A stretch of DNA of 48,847 nt from DAOUKH01 sp034421515. GTDB lineage: Bacteria > Chloroflexota > Dehalococcoidia > SHYB01. The translations under genes were made by a program, and so were the position numbers. Shown here one piece after another: positions 17,374-25,751 of the stretch (the stretch's first letter is position 1; each line of letters starts with the position of its first letter). The stretch lies in the NCBI GenBank assembly GCA_034421515.1, contig DAOUKH010000004.1, forward strand, positions 1-48,847. Direction: 5' to 3'. The notes under the pieces are model-generated. The model had not been told where the DNA came from. It did not search any database and was given only the letters and a program-made list of their open reading frames with translations.

Positions 17374-19755
17374 CTAGTCGGGGTAGTTGACGATGCCGCG
17401 TTCCTTGAGCGACGCGGTCTCCGCTTCGGTGTAGCCGATCTCGGCGAGGATGGCCCGGGTGTGCTGGCCGTTGACGTTGGCCTCCCGCAGCGCGGGGCGC
17501 GTCGCGGAGAGCTCGACCGTCGCGCCGTGGCGCCAGTGCGGGCCGAGGACGGGGTGGACGACGTCCGCGATCAGGCCAAGGTCGCGGGACTGGGGGTCGC
17601 CGTCGAGAAACTCGGCGAAGGTGTGCCGGTCGGCGCGTACGCAGCCCACGCCCAGCGGCGCAAGGTCGGCCTCCCACCCGTCGGCGGCGCGGCGCTTGAA
17701 GACGGCGGCGAGCGCGGCGGCGAGGGCCTCGTCGTGTTCGGCGCGGGCCTCCGGCGAGGCGAACCGTCCGTCCTCAGCGAGGACGGGCTCGCCGAGCGCC
17801 GCGCACAGGGTCTCCCACTCTTCCTGATCGAGGCAGCCCAGAAATACCCAGCCCTCCGCCGTCTCGTATAGCCGGTCGAGCGCGTCGAGTCCAAGCAGGT
17901 CAGCGTCGAGCTCCCGGCGCGCCGTTTTGCCCTCGTAGCGGATCCACTGCTCGCTAAGGGCGTAGCCATTGGCGCAGAGCATCGTCGTCAGCATCTCCTG
18001 CCCGACGCCATGCCGCACCTTGGCGAGCAGACCGAGCAGCATCGCGGTGCCCACCACCATCGCCGAGTTCGTGTCCGGGTTTCCCTCGTTGGCCTTGGCA
18101 AGGCGGAGCGATGCGGCCTTGATCTCCTCCATGCTCAGGTCGGCGTCCGCCGGAGGCGGCACTCCCGCACCGGCCTGATGCGACACGCCGCCGGCGATGG
18201 CCCCCGCGATGGGGTGGTAGGCCGGCATGTGCGAGTACGGGCCGTCGCTGCCGTAAGCGCCGGCGTAGAGATAGACGATGCCGGGATTCACCTTGCGCAG
18301 CATCTCGTAGTCGATGCCCAGCCGCTCGGGAACACCGGGCCGGTAGTTGTGCATGACGAGGTCGGCGCGCTCCGCGAGCCGGCGAACGATCTCTTGACCC
18401 TCCGGCGATTTCAGGTCGACCGCGATCGACTCCTTGCCTTGCGTGGTCTTGACCCCAATGGGGGGAATGAGACGCATGGCGTCGCCGTCGAGCGGCTCGA
18501 TCTTGATGATGCGCGCGCCCATGTCGGCGAGCAGACTCGGGCCGAAGGGGGCGGCGTATTGGACCGCAAGCTCCAGGACGGTGAATCCGCTCAGGGCATG
18601 CTCCGACATCGTCCCGCCGACGGGCGTAGCCCCGTTTCGGCGGGAGTTCCACTCGGCGTTTGCTTCAACCGATATGCGCGAAGGCGTCTCGCTGAACCGC
18701 ACCAGCGGCCCAAGCTGCTCCGTCTCACCGAGCACGGGATGGTGCAGCGCGAAGACGTGCCCGTTGTGACGCGCCTGGGGGTGGTCCATCCCCTCGTCGC
18801 CCTCCCGGAAGCCGTCGGCCCCGACGCTGCGCTCGAGGAAGATGCGCATCCACTCGTCGTAGTCCTTCCGGCCCATCTCACCGAGCAGCATCTCCCAGAA
18901 GGCGGCCTTGTCCTCCTCGGCGGCCTCGTTGGGCATCTTGGCGAAGCGCGGGTCTTCCTTCAGGTGGCCGAGTCCGACGGCGTCGAGCTCGTTCCAGAAT
19001 AGGTGGGGAGCCCAGTTGGCGAATTGAATCCACCGCCCATCCCTGGTACGGACGGGCATGTAGCCCAACATCGGCGTCGTGCCCATGCCGCCGGGCGTCC
19101 GCATGTCCCCCACCTGCAGCGCGAGCCAGCCGCCCATGTCGTAGGGGATGAGGCTGCGCAGGAGGCTCGTGGAGACGCGCTGGCCCCGTCCGCTACGGTG
19201 ACGCACGATCAGCGCCGCCGCGATGCCCTGCAGCGCCGTCTGCGACGCACCGAAGCTCGCCACCCGTACCGAGGAGAAGACGGGGCGGTCCACGCCGAAC
19301 ATGCGCCCGAACTCCCGCATCCGTCCGGCGGCCGCGGCCACCACGCCCTCGTGGTCCTTGTAACCCGCGTACCGACCCCTCTCACCGAAGCCGGTTATCG
19401 AGCAGTGCACCAGGCCCGGGTTCTCCGCCGACAGGGACTCGTAGCCGAGGCCCAAGCGCTCCGCCTTTCCCGGCGGGAAGGTCTCGACCAGCACGTCGGC
19501 CTCGGATGCCAGTTGGACGGCGCGGGCCAGGCCGGCGGCGTCGCGCAGGTCGAGGTCAACCCGCTCCTTACCCCGGTGCCACTGGTGGTAGCCGGGGAGC
19601 GCGGCGAGGGGGTCGGGCGCGCCCGCCTGCTCGACTCGGACGACGGCGGCGCCGTTGTCGGCCATGACCATCGTCGCCAGGGCGCCCGCGAACCCTCGCG
19701 ATAGGTCGAGGACGTTGAGTCCTTGGAAGACGGTGGGGCGGGTGTCGGTGGTCAT
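17374..19755 (-). CDS. Two-domain class III CoA-transferase (fusion 1)
   Basis: A 793-residue protein with two complete CaiB/BaiF domains. Domain 1 (about 10-375) has GLNVLDLSRGFAGALATMVM and GRGQRVSTSLLR; the catalytic Asp position holds Ser167 (VASFGASQTAL). Domain 2 (about 383-793, starting MSEHALSGFTVLELAV) has Asp561 in NPDTNSAMVVG, so only this half should form the aspartyl-CoA intermediate. ATG 19755 has GGGAGG upstream; ATG 19770 would add five residues. It heads a minus-strand operon with the sugar dehydrogenase, amidohydrolase and aldo/keto reductase, suggesting activation of an acid derived from those steps. Substrate unknown. Confidence 0.92.
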   Translation of the reverse strand: MTTDTRPTVFQGLNVLDLSRGFAGALATMVMADNGAAVVRVEQAGAPDPLAALPGYHQWHRGKERVDLDLRDAAGLARAVQLASEADVLVETFPPGKAERLGLGYESLSAENPGLVHCSITGFGERGRYAGYKDHEGVVAAAAGRMREFGRMFGVDRPVFSSVRVASFGASQTALQGIAAALIVRHRSGRGQRVSTSLLRSLIPYDMGGWLALQVGDMRTPGGMGTTPMLGYMPVRTRDGRWIQFANWAPHLFWNELDAVGLGHLKEDPRFAKMPNEAAEEDKAAFWEMLLGEMGRKDYDEWMRIFLERSVGADGFREGDEGMDHPQARHNGHVFALHHPVLGETEQLGPLVRFSETPSRISVEANAEWNSRRNGATPVGGTMSEHALSGFTVLELAVQYAAPFGPSLLADMGARIIKIEPLDGDAMRLIPPIGVKTTQGKESIAVDLKSPEGQEIVRRLAERADLVMHNYRPGVPERLGIDYEMLRKVNPGIVYLYAGAYGSDGPYSHMPAYHPIAGAIAGGVSHQAGAGVPPPADADLSMEEIKAASLRLAKANEGNPDTNSAMVVGTAMLLGLLAKVRHGVGQEMLTTMLCANGYALSEQWIRYEGKTARRELDADLLGLDALDRLYETAEGWVFLGCLDQEEWETLCAALGEPVLAEDGRFASPEARAEHDEALAAALAAVFKRRAADGWEADLAPLGVGCVRADRHTFAEFLDGDPQSRDLGLIADVVHPVLGPHWRHGATVELSATRPALREANVNGQHTRAILAEIGYTEAETASLKERGIVNYPD

Positions 19756-19791
19756 GGCGCCGCCTCCCATGGCAGCCGGCCTAAGGACCGG

Positions 19792-20166
19792 CTAGGACGG
19801 CCGGGGGAAGTCCGATTTGAGGAGGGCAGGGCGGATCCTTGTATTCCAGTAATCGTCGTCCCCTGCCCGCCGTAGCTCCTCCACCAGAAGCGCCGTCTTC
19901 ACTCCCACGGCCTCCGCCAGCTCTGCGCCGGTGCGGTCTCCGGCCAGCTCGGTGACTGCCGCCCGCAGCTTCATCACATATTCCGCGACCTCGTAGGCGG
20001 CCCGGTCGGAGGCGGAGCGGGCCTGCAAGGCCTCAAGCTTCTCCAGCCAGTCCAAGCCTTTTTCGGCCTCGTCGAACTTGTCTTCCATCCCGTCGGTCGT
20101 CTTCATCTGGCATTCTCCGCTCTCGCAATCGTGGCAGGCCGCATCCAGGCTGTAGCCTATATCCAT
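19792..20166 (-). CDS. Hypothetical small acidic protein
   Basis: I do not recognise this 124-residue protein. It is rich in Glu, Asp and Ala, with helical heptad-like stretches (EDKFDEAEKGLDWLEKLEAL, VAEYVMKLRAAV). The N-terminus holds Cys11, Cys14 and Cys19 (CHDCESGEC), which could bind a metal if the first ATG is used. A second ATG at 20106 has GGAG upstream and would remove these Cys residues. It lies 36 bases upstream of the fusion CoA-transferase on the same strand. No export signal or membrane segment is seen. Confidence 0.5.
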   Translation of the reverse strand: MDIGYSLDAACHDCESGECQMKTTDGMEDKFDEAEKGLDWLEKLEALQARSASDRAAYEVAEYVMKLRAAVTELAGDRTGAELAEAVGVKTALLVEELRRAGDDDYWNTRIRPALLKSDFPRPS

Positions 20167-20281
20167 ACCTCGCGAAGTTCCAGCACATGCCGACCGGCGG
20201 TGCCGCGGAGACGTATGCTAGAATTGCGCCCTGTCAAAGAGACGGCCCTATCGAGGGCGCCCGGCCGAAGGCGGACCCGAC

Positions 20282-21262
20282 ATCGACGAGAGACAGCCGA
20301 GCGCGCTCCGGATTGCGGCCCTCGCCGGGGGCGTGGGCGGCGCCAAGCTCTCCTGGGGCCTGAGCCGCGTGGCCGATGCGGCGCGGCTGACCGTGATCTC
20401 GAACACCGGCGACGACGAAGACTTCTATGGACTCCACGTCTCCCCCGACCTCGACACGCAGATGTACACCCTCGCGGGTCTGGTCGACCAAGAACGGGGC
20501 TGGGGTCTCGCCGGCGAGACCTTCCACGGCATCGAGATGTTCCGCCGCTACGGCGAGGAAAGCTGGTTTTCGCTAGGCGACCTCGACCTGGCCACCCACG
20601 TCCTCCGAACGCGCATGCTCCGCGACGGCCTCTCCCTCACCCAGGTCACCCATGACCTCTCGCAGCGCCTCGGCGTTCCCTGCGGCCTCGTACCCGCCAC
20701 CGACGACCGGCTCCAGACCGTCATCGAGACCGACGGCGGCTCCCTGTCGTTGCAAAGCTACTTCGTCGAGCACGGGTGCGAGCCTGCCGCCACCGGCGTC
20801 TCCTACCAAGGGAGCGCCACCGCCGTCCCGTCGCCCGCCGCAGCGAAAGCCCTCGACGAGGCCGACGCCATCGTCTTCTGCCCCTCCAACCCCGTGATCA
20901 GCATCGCGCCGATTCTTGCCGTCGCCGGAATCCGCGACCGCGTGGCGGGCTTCCGCGGCCCCCGCGTCGCGGTCAGCCCCCTGGTGGGCGGACGGGCGCT
21001 GCGCGGCCCCGCCGCCAAGCTCATGAGCGAGCTCGGCGAGGACGTGAGCAGCGCCGGCGTCGCCAAACGCCTCGCCGGGCTCTGCGACGTGTTGGTCATC
21101 GACCACGAGGACGCCGCCGAGGCGGACGCGGTGCGCGCGCACGGCATCGAGCCGGCTATGCGAGACACGATCATGTCCGACGCGGCCTCGAAAGAGCGCC
21201 TGGCCCGTGAAGTGCTGGACATCGTCGAGGCGCGCCTCGGCGCCCGGGAAACGGTCCAATGA
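20282..21262 (+). CDS. cofD: 2-phospho-L-lactate transferase (F420 biosynthesis)
   Basis: A CofD/FbiA protein that joins the lactyl-phosphate-type side chain to the deazaflavin Fo in F420 synthesis. IAALAGGVGGAKLSWGL is the nucleotide-binding N-terminus. ISNTGDDEDFYGLHVSPDLDTQMYTL and SNPVISIAPIL are diagnostic. The first ordinary start codon, GTG 20333, falls inside the GGVGG motif and would remove essential residues. The frame is open back to a stop at 20219 with no ATG, GTG or TTG before 20333. I therefore place the start provisionally at ATC 20282, behind GGCGGA; CTG 20231 is another option. The last four bases overlap cofC (ATGA). Confidence 0.92.
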   Translation: MDERQPSALRIAALAGGVGGAKLSWGLSRVADAARLTVISNTGDDEDFYGLHVSPDLDTQMYTLAGLVDQERGWGLAGETFHGIEMFRRYGEESWFSLGDLDLATHVLRTRMLRDGLSLTQVTHDLSQRLGVPCGLVPATDDRLQTVIETDGGSLSLQSYFVEHGCEPAATGVSYQGSATAVPSPAAAKALDEADAIVFCPSNPVISIAPILAVAGIRDRVAGFRGPRVAVSPLVGGRALRGPAAKLMSELGEDVSSAGVAKRLAGLCDVLVIDHEDAAEADAVRAHGIEPAMRDTIMSDAASKERLAREVLDIVEARLGARETVQ

Positions 21263-21933
21263 CCGCCGGCCCCATCATCTGCCTCGTCCCCATGAAGCCA
21301 CTGGCGACGGCCAAGCGGCGCCTGCGGCGCGTCCTCGACCCGCGCTCGCGGGCCGCGCTCGCTCTCTTGATGCTCGACCACGTGCTCGGCGCGGCCGCCG
21401 GCGCCCGGACGATCGCGGAGACGCGCGTGGTCGGCGGCGACCGCTGGGTGCGCGACGCCGCCGTTCGGCGCGGCGCGGCGTGGCTCGGCGACGCCGCGGC
21501 ACTCAACCCAGCCCTCGAATCGGCGGCGCGCGACGCCTATGGAGACGGCGCCGCCGCCGTGCTCATCCTGCCTGCCGACCTAGGCCTCGTCGTTCCCGGC
21601 GACGTCGACTTCATCGCCGGCGCCTCCGAGGGGCTGAGCCGGACGGTGCTCGCCAAAGCGGCCCGCGACGGGGGTACGAACGGTCTGCTCGCCCCCCATG
21701 GCATGCTGCCTCCGTTGCGGTTCGGCAGGGACAGCCTCCCCGCGCACGCCGAACTTTGCAGTACGGCCGGCATCCCCTGCGAGACCATCGACCGCCCCGG
21801 GCTCGCCTTCGATCTCGACACGCCGTACGGCCTCGGCATCTACCGCGCGGCGCGGCCCAGCCTCGACGCCGACCTCGAGCGGTGGCGGCAGCGGCTCCCT
21901 GAAGAAGCCTTCGCGGAGGAGACGCCCGCGTGA
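21259..21933 (+). CDS. cofC: 2-phospho-L-lactate guanylyltransferase-like (F420 biosynthesis)
   Basis: A 224-residue CofC/FbiD nucleotidyltransferase that makes the dinucleotide donor used by CofD. Family marks are the N-terminal VPMKPLATAKRRL (substrate and phosphate binding), AVLILPADLGLV (metal-binding Asp), DGGTNGLL and FDLDTPYGL. It overlaps cofD by four bases and the following oxidoreductase by four bases (GTGA), so the three are co-translated. The activated phospho-acid (lactyl, phosphoenolpyruvyl or glyceryl) cannot be told from sequence. Confidence 0.93.
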   Translation: MTAGPIICLVPMKPLATAKRRLRRVLDPRSRAALALLMLDHVLGAAAGARTIAETRVVGGDRWVRDAAVRRGAAWLGDAAALNPALESAARDAYGDGAAAVLILPADLGLVVPGDVDFIAGASEGLSRTVLAKAARDGGTNGLLAPHGMLPPLRFGRDSLPAHAELCSTAGIPCETIDRPGLAFDLDTPYGLGIYRAARPSLDADLERWRQRLPEEAFAEETPA

Positions 21934-22919
21934 GCGTGCCCCGTCTCGGTCTCCTGCTTCCCACTCGCGGCCTGCTCCTCGGCGAGCGCGGCGATGGCGA
22001 AGGAACATCCGCCGCCTCGGTGCTCGACCTCGCCGAGCGCGCCGAAACGCTGGGCTTCGACTCGCTGTGGGCCGGCGACAGCCTCGTCGCCAAGCCCCGG
22101 CTCGAACCGCTCGCCACACTCGCCGCGGTGGCGGGGCGCACGACCCGCGTACGCTTGGGCACCGCGGTCCTGCTCGCACCACTGCGTCAGCCCGTCCTGC
22201 TCGCGCAGACCGCCGCCGCGGTCGACGTGATCTCCGGCGGGCGCCTCGACCTCGGGGCCGGCGTCGGCGGCGCCTTCAACGAGGCCCAACGCAACGAATG
22301 GCTCGCCGCGGGCGTCGACCCGAAGGAGCGCGGCGCGCGCATGAATGAGATCGTCCGGCTCTGCAAGCGCCTGTGGACCGAGGACCGCGTCACCCACGAG
22401 GGGCGCTTCCACACCGTCCGCGGCGCCACGCTCGACCCGAAGCCCGTCCAGACGGGCGGCGTCCCCCTGCTGCTCGCCTGCCACCTTGCCACGGGCGGCG
22501 ACGCGCAGTACCGGCGAGCCGGCCGCCACGCCGACGGCGTGATCGGCATTTCCGACTCGCCGCAGGACTTCGCCGAGGTGCTGCGCCGCGTCCGCGGCCA
22601 CGCCGCCGAGGCGGGGCGCGACCCCGACGCGCTGCGCGCCGTCTTCTACGTCACGGTCAACATCCGCGACGACGAGCAGGCGGCGACAGCCGAGGCCGAC
22701 GACTTCATCCGCCGCTACTACGGCCTGAACTTCTGGGCCGACAAGTGGGGCCCGTTCGCGGGGCCGGAGGCGGTCGCCGGACGCCTCCGCGAGTACGCCG
22801 AAGCGGGCGCGCAAGAAATCGTGGTCCGCTTCGCTTCCTTCGACCAGCAAGGCCAGATCGAGACCTTCACCAGGGAGGTAATCTCGATGATGCGCGGCGA
22901 ACATGTCCCCAGCAAATGA
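21930..22919 (+). CDS. Luciferase-like F420-dependent oxidoreductase
   Basis: A 329-residue LLM protein. LAERAETLGFDSLWAGDSLV, LRQPVLLAQTAAAVDVISGG and LDLGAGVGGAF are the usual barrel motifs of F420-binding members. Its start GTG overlaps the cofC stop (GTGA), so it is translated together with F420 biosynthesis genes; F420 as cofactor is therefore a strong inference. The paralogue at 4197 is shorter and diverged. Substrate unknown; the downstream substrate-binding lipoprotein may deliver it. Confidence 0.9.
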   Translation: MSVPRLGLLLPTRGLLLGERGDGEGTSAASVLDLAERAETLGFDSLWAGDSLVAKPRLEPLATLAAVAGRTTRVRLGTAVLLAPLRQPVLLAQTAAAVDVISGGRLDLGAGVGGAFNEAQRNEWLAAGVDPKERGARMNEIVRLCKRLWTEDRVTHEGRFHTVRGATLDPKPVQTGGVPLLLACHLATGGDAQYRRAGRHADGVIGISDSPQDFAEVLRRVRGHAAEAGRDPDALRAVFYVTVNIRDDEQAATAEADDFIRRYYGLNFWADKWGPFAGPEAVAGRLREYAEAGAQEIVVRFASFDQQGQIETFTREVISMMRGEHVPSK

Positions 22920-22947
22920 CTTCAAGCGAGCGCAAGGAGTGCACGTT

Positions 22948-23967
22948 GTGAGCGAACATGTTTCCAGATGGGCGCGCCTCCCAAGCGGACGGAGCCTGCT
23001 CGCCGCTCTGGCGGCCCTGCTCGCGACGTTCGCGGTGGCCGCATGCGGCTCGGACGAACCCGACCAGGTCACCTTCATGACCGGCTTCAAGCCCCAGGCG
23101 AACCTCCCGTTCGCCGCCGCGTTCGTGGCCGAGAAGCAGGGCTACTTCGCCGATGAGGGTCTGCAGGTCGAGATCCTGCACTCGCAGGGCGGGCAGCACA
23201 TCCCGCTCCTCGCCTCCGGCGAAATCGACATCACGACCGCCGACGCCGGCGACGTCCTCCAACGGAATGCCGACGGCGTCCCCATCACCGCCGTCACGCT
23301 CTTTGGCCAGGAGGGACAGCAGGCTTTCATCGCGCTCGAGTCCTCCGGCATCGCCACGCCCAAGGACTGGGAAGGGAAGCGCTTCGGCTACAAGGGCACG
23401 GTGCCGCCGGCCTACCTGGCCATCCTCGAAGCCGCGGACGTCGACCGGTCGGCCATCGAAGAGATCCGGGTCGGCTTCGATCCCCGCGTCCTCAGCGAAG
23501 AGCAGGTCGACGTGCTCGCCGTCTTCAAGGCGAACGAGCCCAACGTCCTGGCGAACCTCGGCTTCTCCGTCACGGTCTTCGACCCCATCGAATTCGGCGT
23601 GCCTCAGCTCGGCCTCACCTACGTCGTCAATGGCGACACGCTGGAGGAGAAGTCCGACGTGATCGAGCGGTTCGTCGCGGCGACGCTGCGGGCCGTCGAG
23701 TTCGCCATGGAGAACGAGGAGGCGACGCTCGACATCATCCTCGAGTTCGCACCCTTGGAGGACCGCGAGCACCAGCGCTTCATGCTGCGCCGTGAGCTCG
23801 CGAGCGCGGAGAGCGACGTCACCGCGCAGCGGGGGTTGGGCTCGATGACGGAGGCGCAGTGGCAGGCGCTCTACGACCACCTGACCGCGTTCGATGCGCT
23901 GTCGGCGCCCTTCGACGTGGAGACCGCGTTCGACGCGCGCTTTGTCGAGGCCGCCCACGACGACTAG
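22948..23967 (+). CDS. ABC-type substrate-binding lipoprotein (NMT1/SsuA-like)
   Basis: A 339-residue extracellular binding protein. Start GTG 22948 has AAGGAG eight bases upstream; an earlier ATG at 22903 lies inside the previous gene. The signal peptide ends in VAAC with lipidated Cys33. The mature part (FMTGFKPQANLPFAAAFVAEKQGYFADEGL) matches the NMT1/THI5-SsuA fold, which binds pyrimidine precursors, sulfonates or aromatic compounds. No permease or ATPase gene follows; the next gene has its own promoter and is unrelated to transport. The transporter must be encoded elsewhere. Confidence 0.9.
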   Translation: MSEHVSRWARLPSGRSLLAALAALLATFAVAACGSDEPDQVTFMTGFKPQANLPFAAAFVAEKQGYFADEGLQVEILHSQGGQHIPLLASGEIDITTADAGDVLQRNADGVPITAVTLFGQEGQQAFIALESSGIATPKDWEGKRFGYKGTVPPAYLAILEAADVDRSAIEEIRVGFDPRVLSEEQVDVLAVFKANEPNVLANLGFSVTVFDPIEFGVPQLGLTYVVNGDTLEEKSDVIERFVAATLRAVEFAMENEEATLDIILEFAPLEDREHQRFMLRRELASAESDVTAQRGLGSMTEAQWQALYDHLTAFDALSAPFDVETAFDARFVEAAHDD

Positions 23968-23986
23968 GCGGAGGGGGCCGTCTTCC

Positions 23987-24016
23987 TTGACAGTGTCGGA
24001 GCGCGGGGGCTAGTCT
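23987..24016 (+). promoter_or_regulatory. Sigma70-type promoter for the thiolase-like/DUF35 operon
   Basis: TTGACA (23987-23992) and TAGTCT (24011-24016) are separated by 18 bases, 36 bases before the ATG at 24053. It resembles the promoters at 34567 and 47905. Confidence 0.65.
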
Positions 24017-24052
24017 CCCCCTGCCTTCCGTCTCCCCTGAACAGGCCACCCC

Positions 24053-25198
24053 ATGACCGATAAAGCGCTCGCAGGTCAGACCGCCATCGTGGGCATCGCG
24101 ACGAGCGACTTCCACGAGCTGTACAAGACCCGCGACCCCGAGCGCACCAAAGAGGAACTCGCGATCCACGTCCTGCGGGAGGCGTGCGACGACGCCGGGA
24201 TCGACGTGAGCCAGATCGACGGGCTCGTGGTCGGCGGGAACCAGTTCTACGAGCCGTTCGCCTACCGCTCCGGCCTCACCGACGTGCGCTTCCTGGCGGG
24301 GTATCCATCGGCGGGGCGCATGTGCTCCGTCGCCTTGATCCACGCCGCGATGGCGGTGCACCACGGGCTCGCCGACTACGTCGCCATGTTCAACTCGGTG
24401 ACCTTCCGCAGCCAGGCGCAGGTCTTCGGCGGCGGACCCACCCAGGGCGACCTCTACGACTCGATCTACGGGATGGCGTCGCCGGGGGCGCAGTACTCGC
24501 TGGCCTTCACACGCTATCAGCACCTCTACGGCGGCACGGAACGCGAGCTCGGCGCGATTCCCGTCGCCTTCCGCAAGCACGCCTCGATGAACCCGAAGGC
24601 GGTGATGCAGAAGCCCTTCACTATCGACGAGTACCTCGAAGCCCGCTATGTCGCCCGGCCGCTGCGCCTCTTCGACTACTGTCTCGTCAACGACGGCGCC
24701 GTGCTCTACATCGTGACGTCGACCGAGCGCGCCAAGGACCTGAAGCACACACCGGTGCTCATCCAGGGCGCGGCGGAGCGCGCCACCATCCGCGAGCAGT
24801 ACGTCGACCCCGACTTCTGGTTCGAGGCCTGCGACTCGATGAGAAAAGACCTGCTCGATCCGCTCGGCGTCGGGCTCGGCGACATCGACGCGCTGCAGGT
24901 CTACGACAACTTCAGCGTGTCGGCGCTGTGGGGGCTGGAAGGCTTCGGCTTCGCGCCGCGCGGCGAAGGGCTCCAGTGGGTGCAAGACGGAAGGATCGAG
25001 CTCGGCGGCGAGTACCCCATGAACACCAGCGGCGGCATGCTGAGCGAGGCCTACCTGCAGGGGTGGAACAACCACGCCGAGGCGGTGCGCCAACTGCGGT
25101 GGGAGGCGGGCGAGCGTCAGGTGCCCAACTGCCGCAACATCCTCTACTGGTGCCTCTCAGCGGTGCCGAACGCGTCGCTGCTGGCGAGAGGCGACTAG
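24053..25198 (+). CDS. Thiolase-like protein (SCP-x/Ltp type)
   Basis: A 381-residue thiolase-superfamily protein starting ALAGQTAIVGIATSDF. The stretch at the usual nucleophile is AGRMCSVALIHAAM. A Cys is present but lies three residues later than the canonical one in my alignment, so it may or may not serve. C-terminal LEGFGFAPRGEG and NTSGGMLSEAYLQGWNN correspond to the GFCxRGE and HGGQHSEA motifs of its paralogues, with the His replaced. Six bases later comes its DUF35 partner. The first gene of an operon running to 27352 in short steps. An aldolase or thiolase role on a CoA thioester is inferred. Confidence 0.88.
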   Translation: MTDKALAGQTAIVGIATSDFHELYKTRDPERTKEELAIHVLREACDDAGIDVSQIDGLVVGGNQFYEPFAYRSGLTDVRFLAGYPSAGRMCSVALIHAAMAVHHGLADYVAMFNSVTFRSQAQVFGGGPTQGDLYDSIYGMASPGAQYSLAFTRYQHLYGGTERELGAIPVAFRKHASMNPKAVMQKPFTIDEYLEARYVARPLRLFDYCLVNDGAVLYIVTSTERAKDLKHTPVLIQGAAERATIREQYVDPDFWFEACDSMRKDLLDPLGVGLGDIDALQVYDNFSVSALWGLEGFGFAPRGEGLQWVQDGRIELGGEYPMNTSGGMLSEAYLQGWNNHAEAVRQLRWEAGERQVPNCRNILYWCLSAVPNASLLARGD

Positions 25199-25204
25199 AC
25201 GACC

Positions 25205-25615
25205 ATGAGCTACGAGAAGCCCCTGCCGAAGATCACCAAGGAAGACCGTCCGTTCTGGGAGGCCGCCAAGCGGCACGTGCTGGTCCTCCCCAAGTGCCGG
25301 GACTGCGGCCAAGTCTCCTTCCCGCCCTACGTCGCCTGCACGAAGTGCCTATCCTTCGAGCGCGATTGGATCGAGGCGAGCGGACGGGGCAAGGTCTGGG
25401 GCTACATCGAGATGCGCCAGCCCTACATCAAGTCGTTCGAGGACGACCTGCCGTATAATGTCGTCCTGGTCGAGTTGGAAGAGGGGCCGTTTATGTACAC
25501 CAACGTCACCGGCATCTCCAGCGACGAGATCAGGCCCGACCTGCCCTTGGAGGCCTACTTCGAGGACGTCACCGACGAGATTACGTTGATCAAGTTCCGG
25601 CCCCGGCAGGACTAG
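25205..25615 (+). CDS. DUF35 Zn-ribbon/OB-fold protein
   Basis: A 136-residue protein with zinc-ribbon Cys31, Cys34, Cys45 and Cys48 (CRDC...CTKC) and an OB-fold starting GRGKVWGYIEMRQPYIKSF. It lies six bases after the thiolase-like gene, the standard pairing. It should bind that protein and shape or channel its CoA substrate. Confidence 0.92.
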   Translation: MSYEKPLPKITKEDRPFWEAAKRHVLVLPKCRDCGQVSFPPYVACTKCLSFERDWIEASGRGKVWGYIEMRQPYIKSFEDDLPYNVVLVELEEGPFMYTNVTGISSDEIRPDLPLEAYFEDVTDEITLIKFRPRQD

Positions 25616-25639
25616 CCGCCCCGGCCGCAGAGGTAACAC

Positions 25640-25741
25640 ATGATCCCCTGGGAAATCGGACTCGGCATTCTCATCGGCGCCATCGTGCTCTTCGGCCTCT
25701 ACATGTGGATGACCCCGCGGGACCGCATCAAGGACAAGTAG
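25640..25741 (+). CDS. Predicted 33-residue single-pass membrane peptide
   Basis: A short frame from ATG 25640 to TAG 25741 with GAGGT seven bases upstream. It encodes MIPWEIG, a hydrophobic segment LGILIGAIVLFGLYMW (about 8-23) and a charged tail RDRIKDK. The positive tail predicts an N-out, C-in orientation. It fills the gap between a DUF35 gene and the next thiolase-like gene, 10 bases before the latter. I do not recognise it; small peptides like this can stabilise membrane complexes. Support is the ribosome site, composition and tight fit. Confidence 0.6.
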   Translation: MIPWEIGLGILIGAIVLFGLYMWMTPRDRIKDK

Positions 25742-25751
25742 CGTCCCGCCG

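Noticed and set aside
20333..21262. cofD starting at GTG 20333
   Set aside because: This start would remove the conserved IAALAGG part of the nucleotide-binding motif, so it cannot give a working enzyme.
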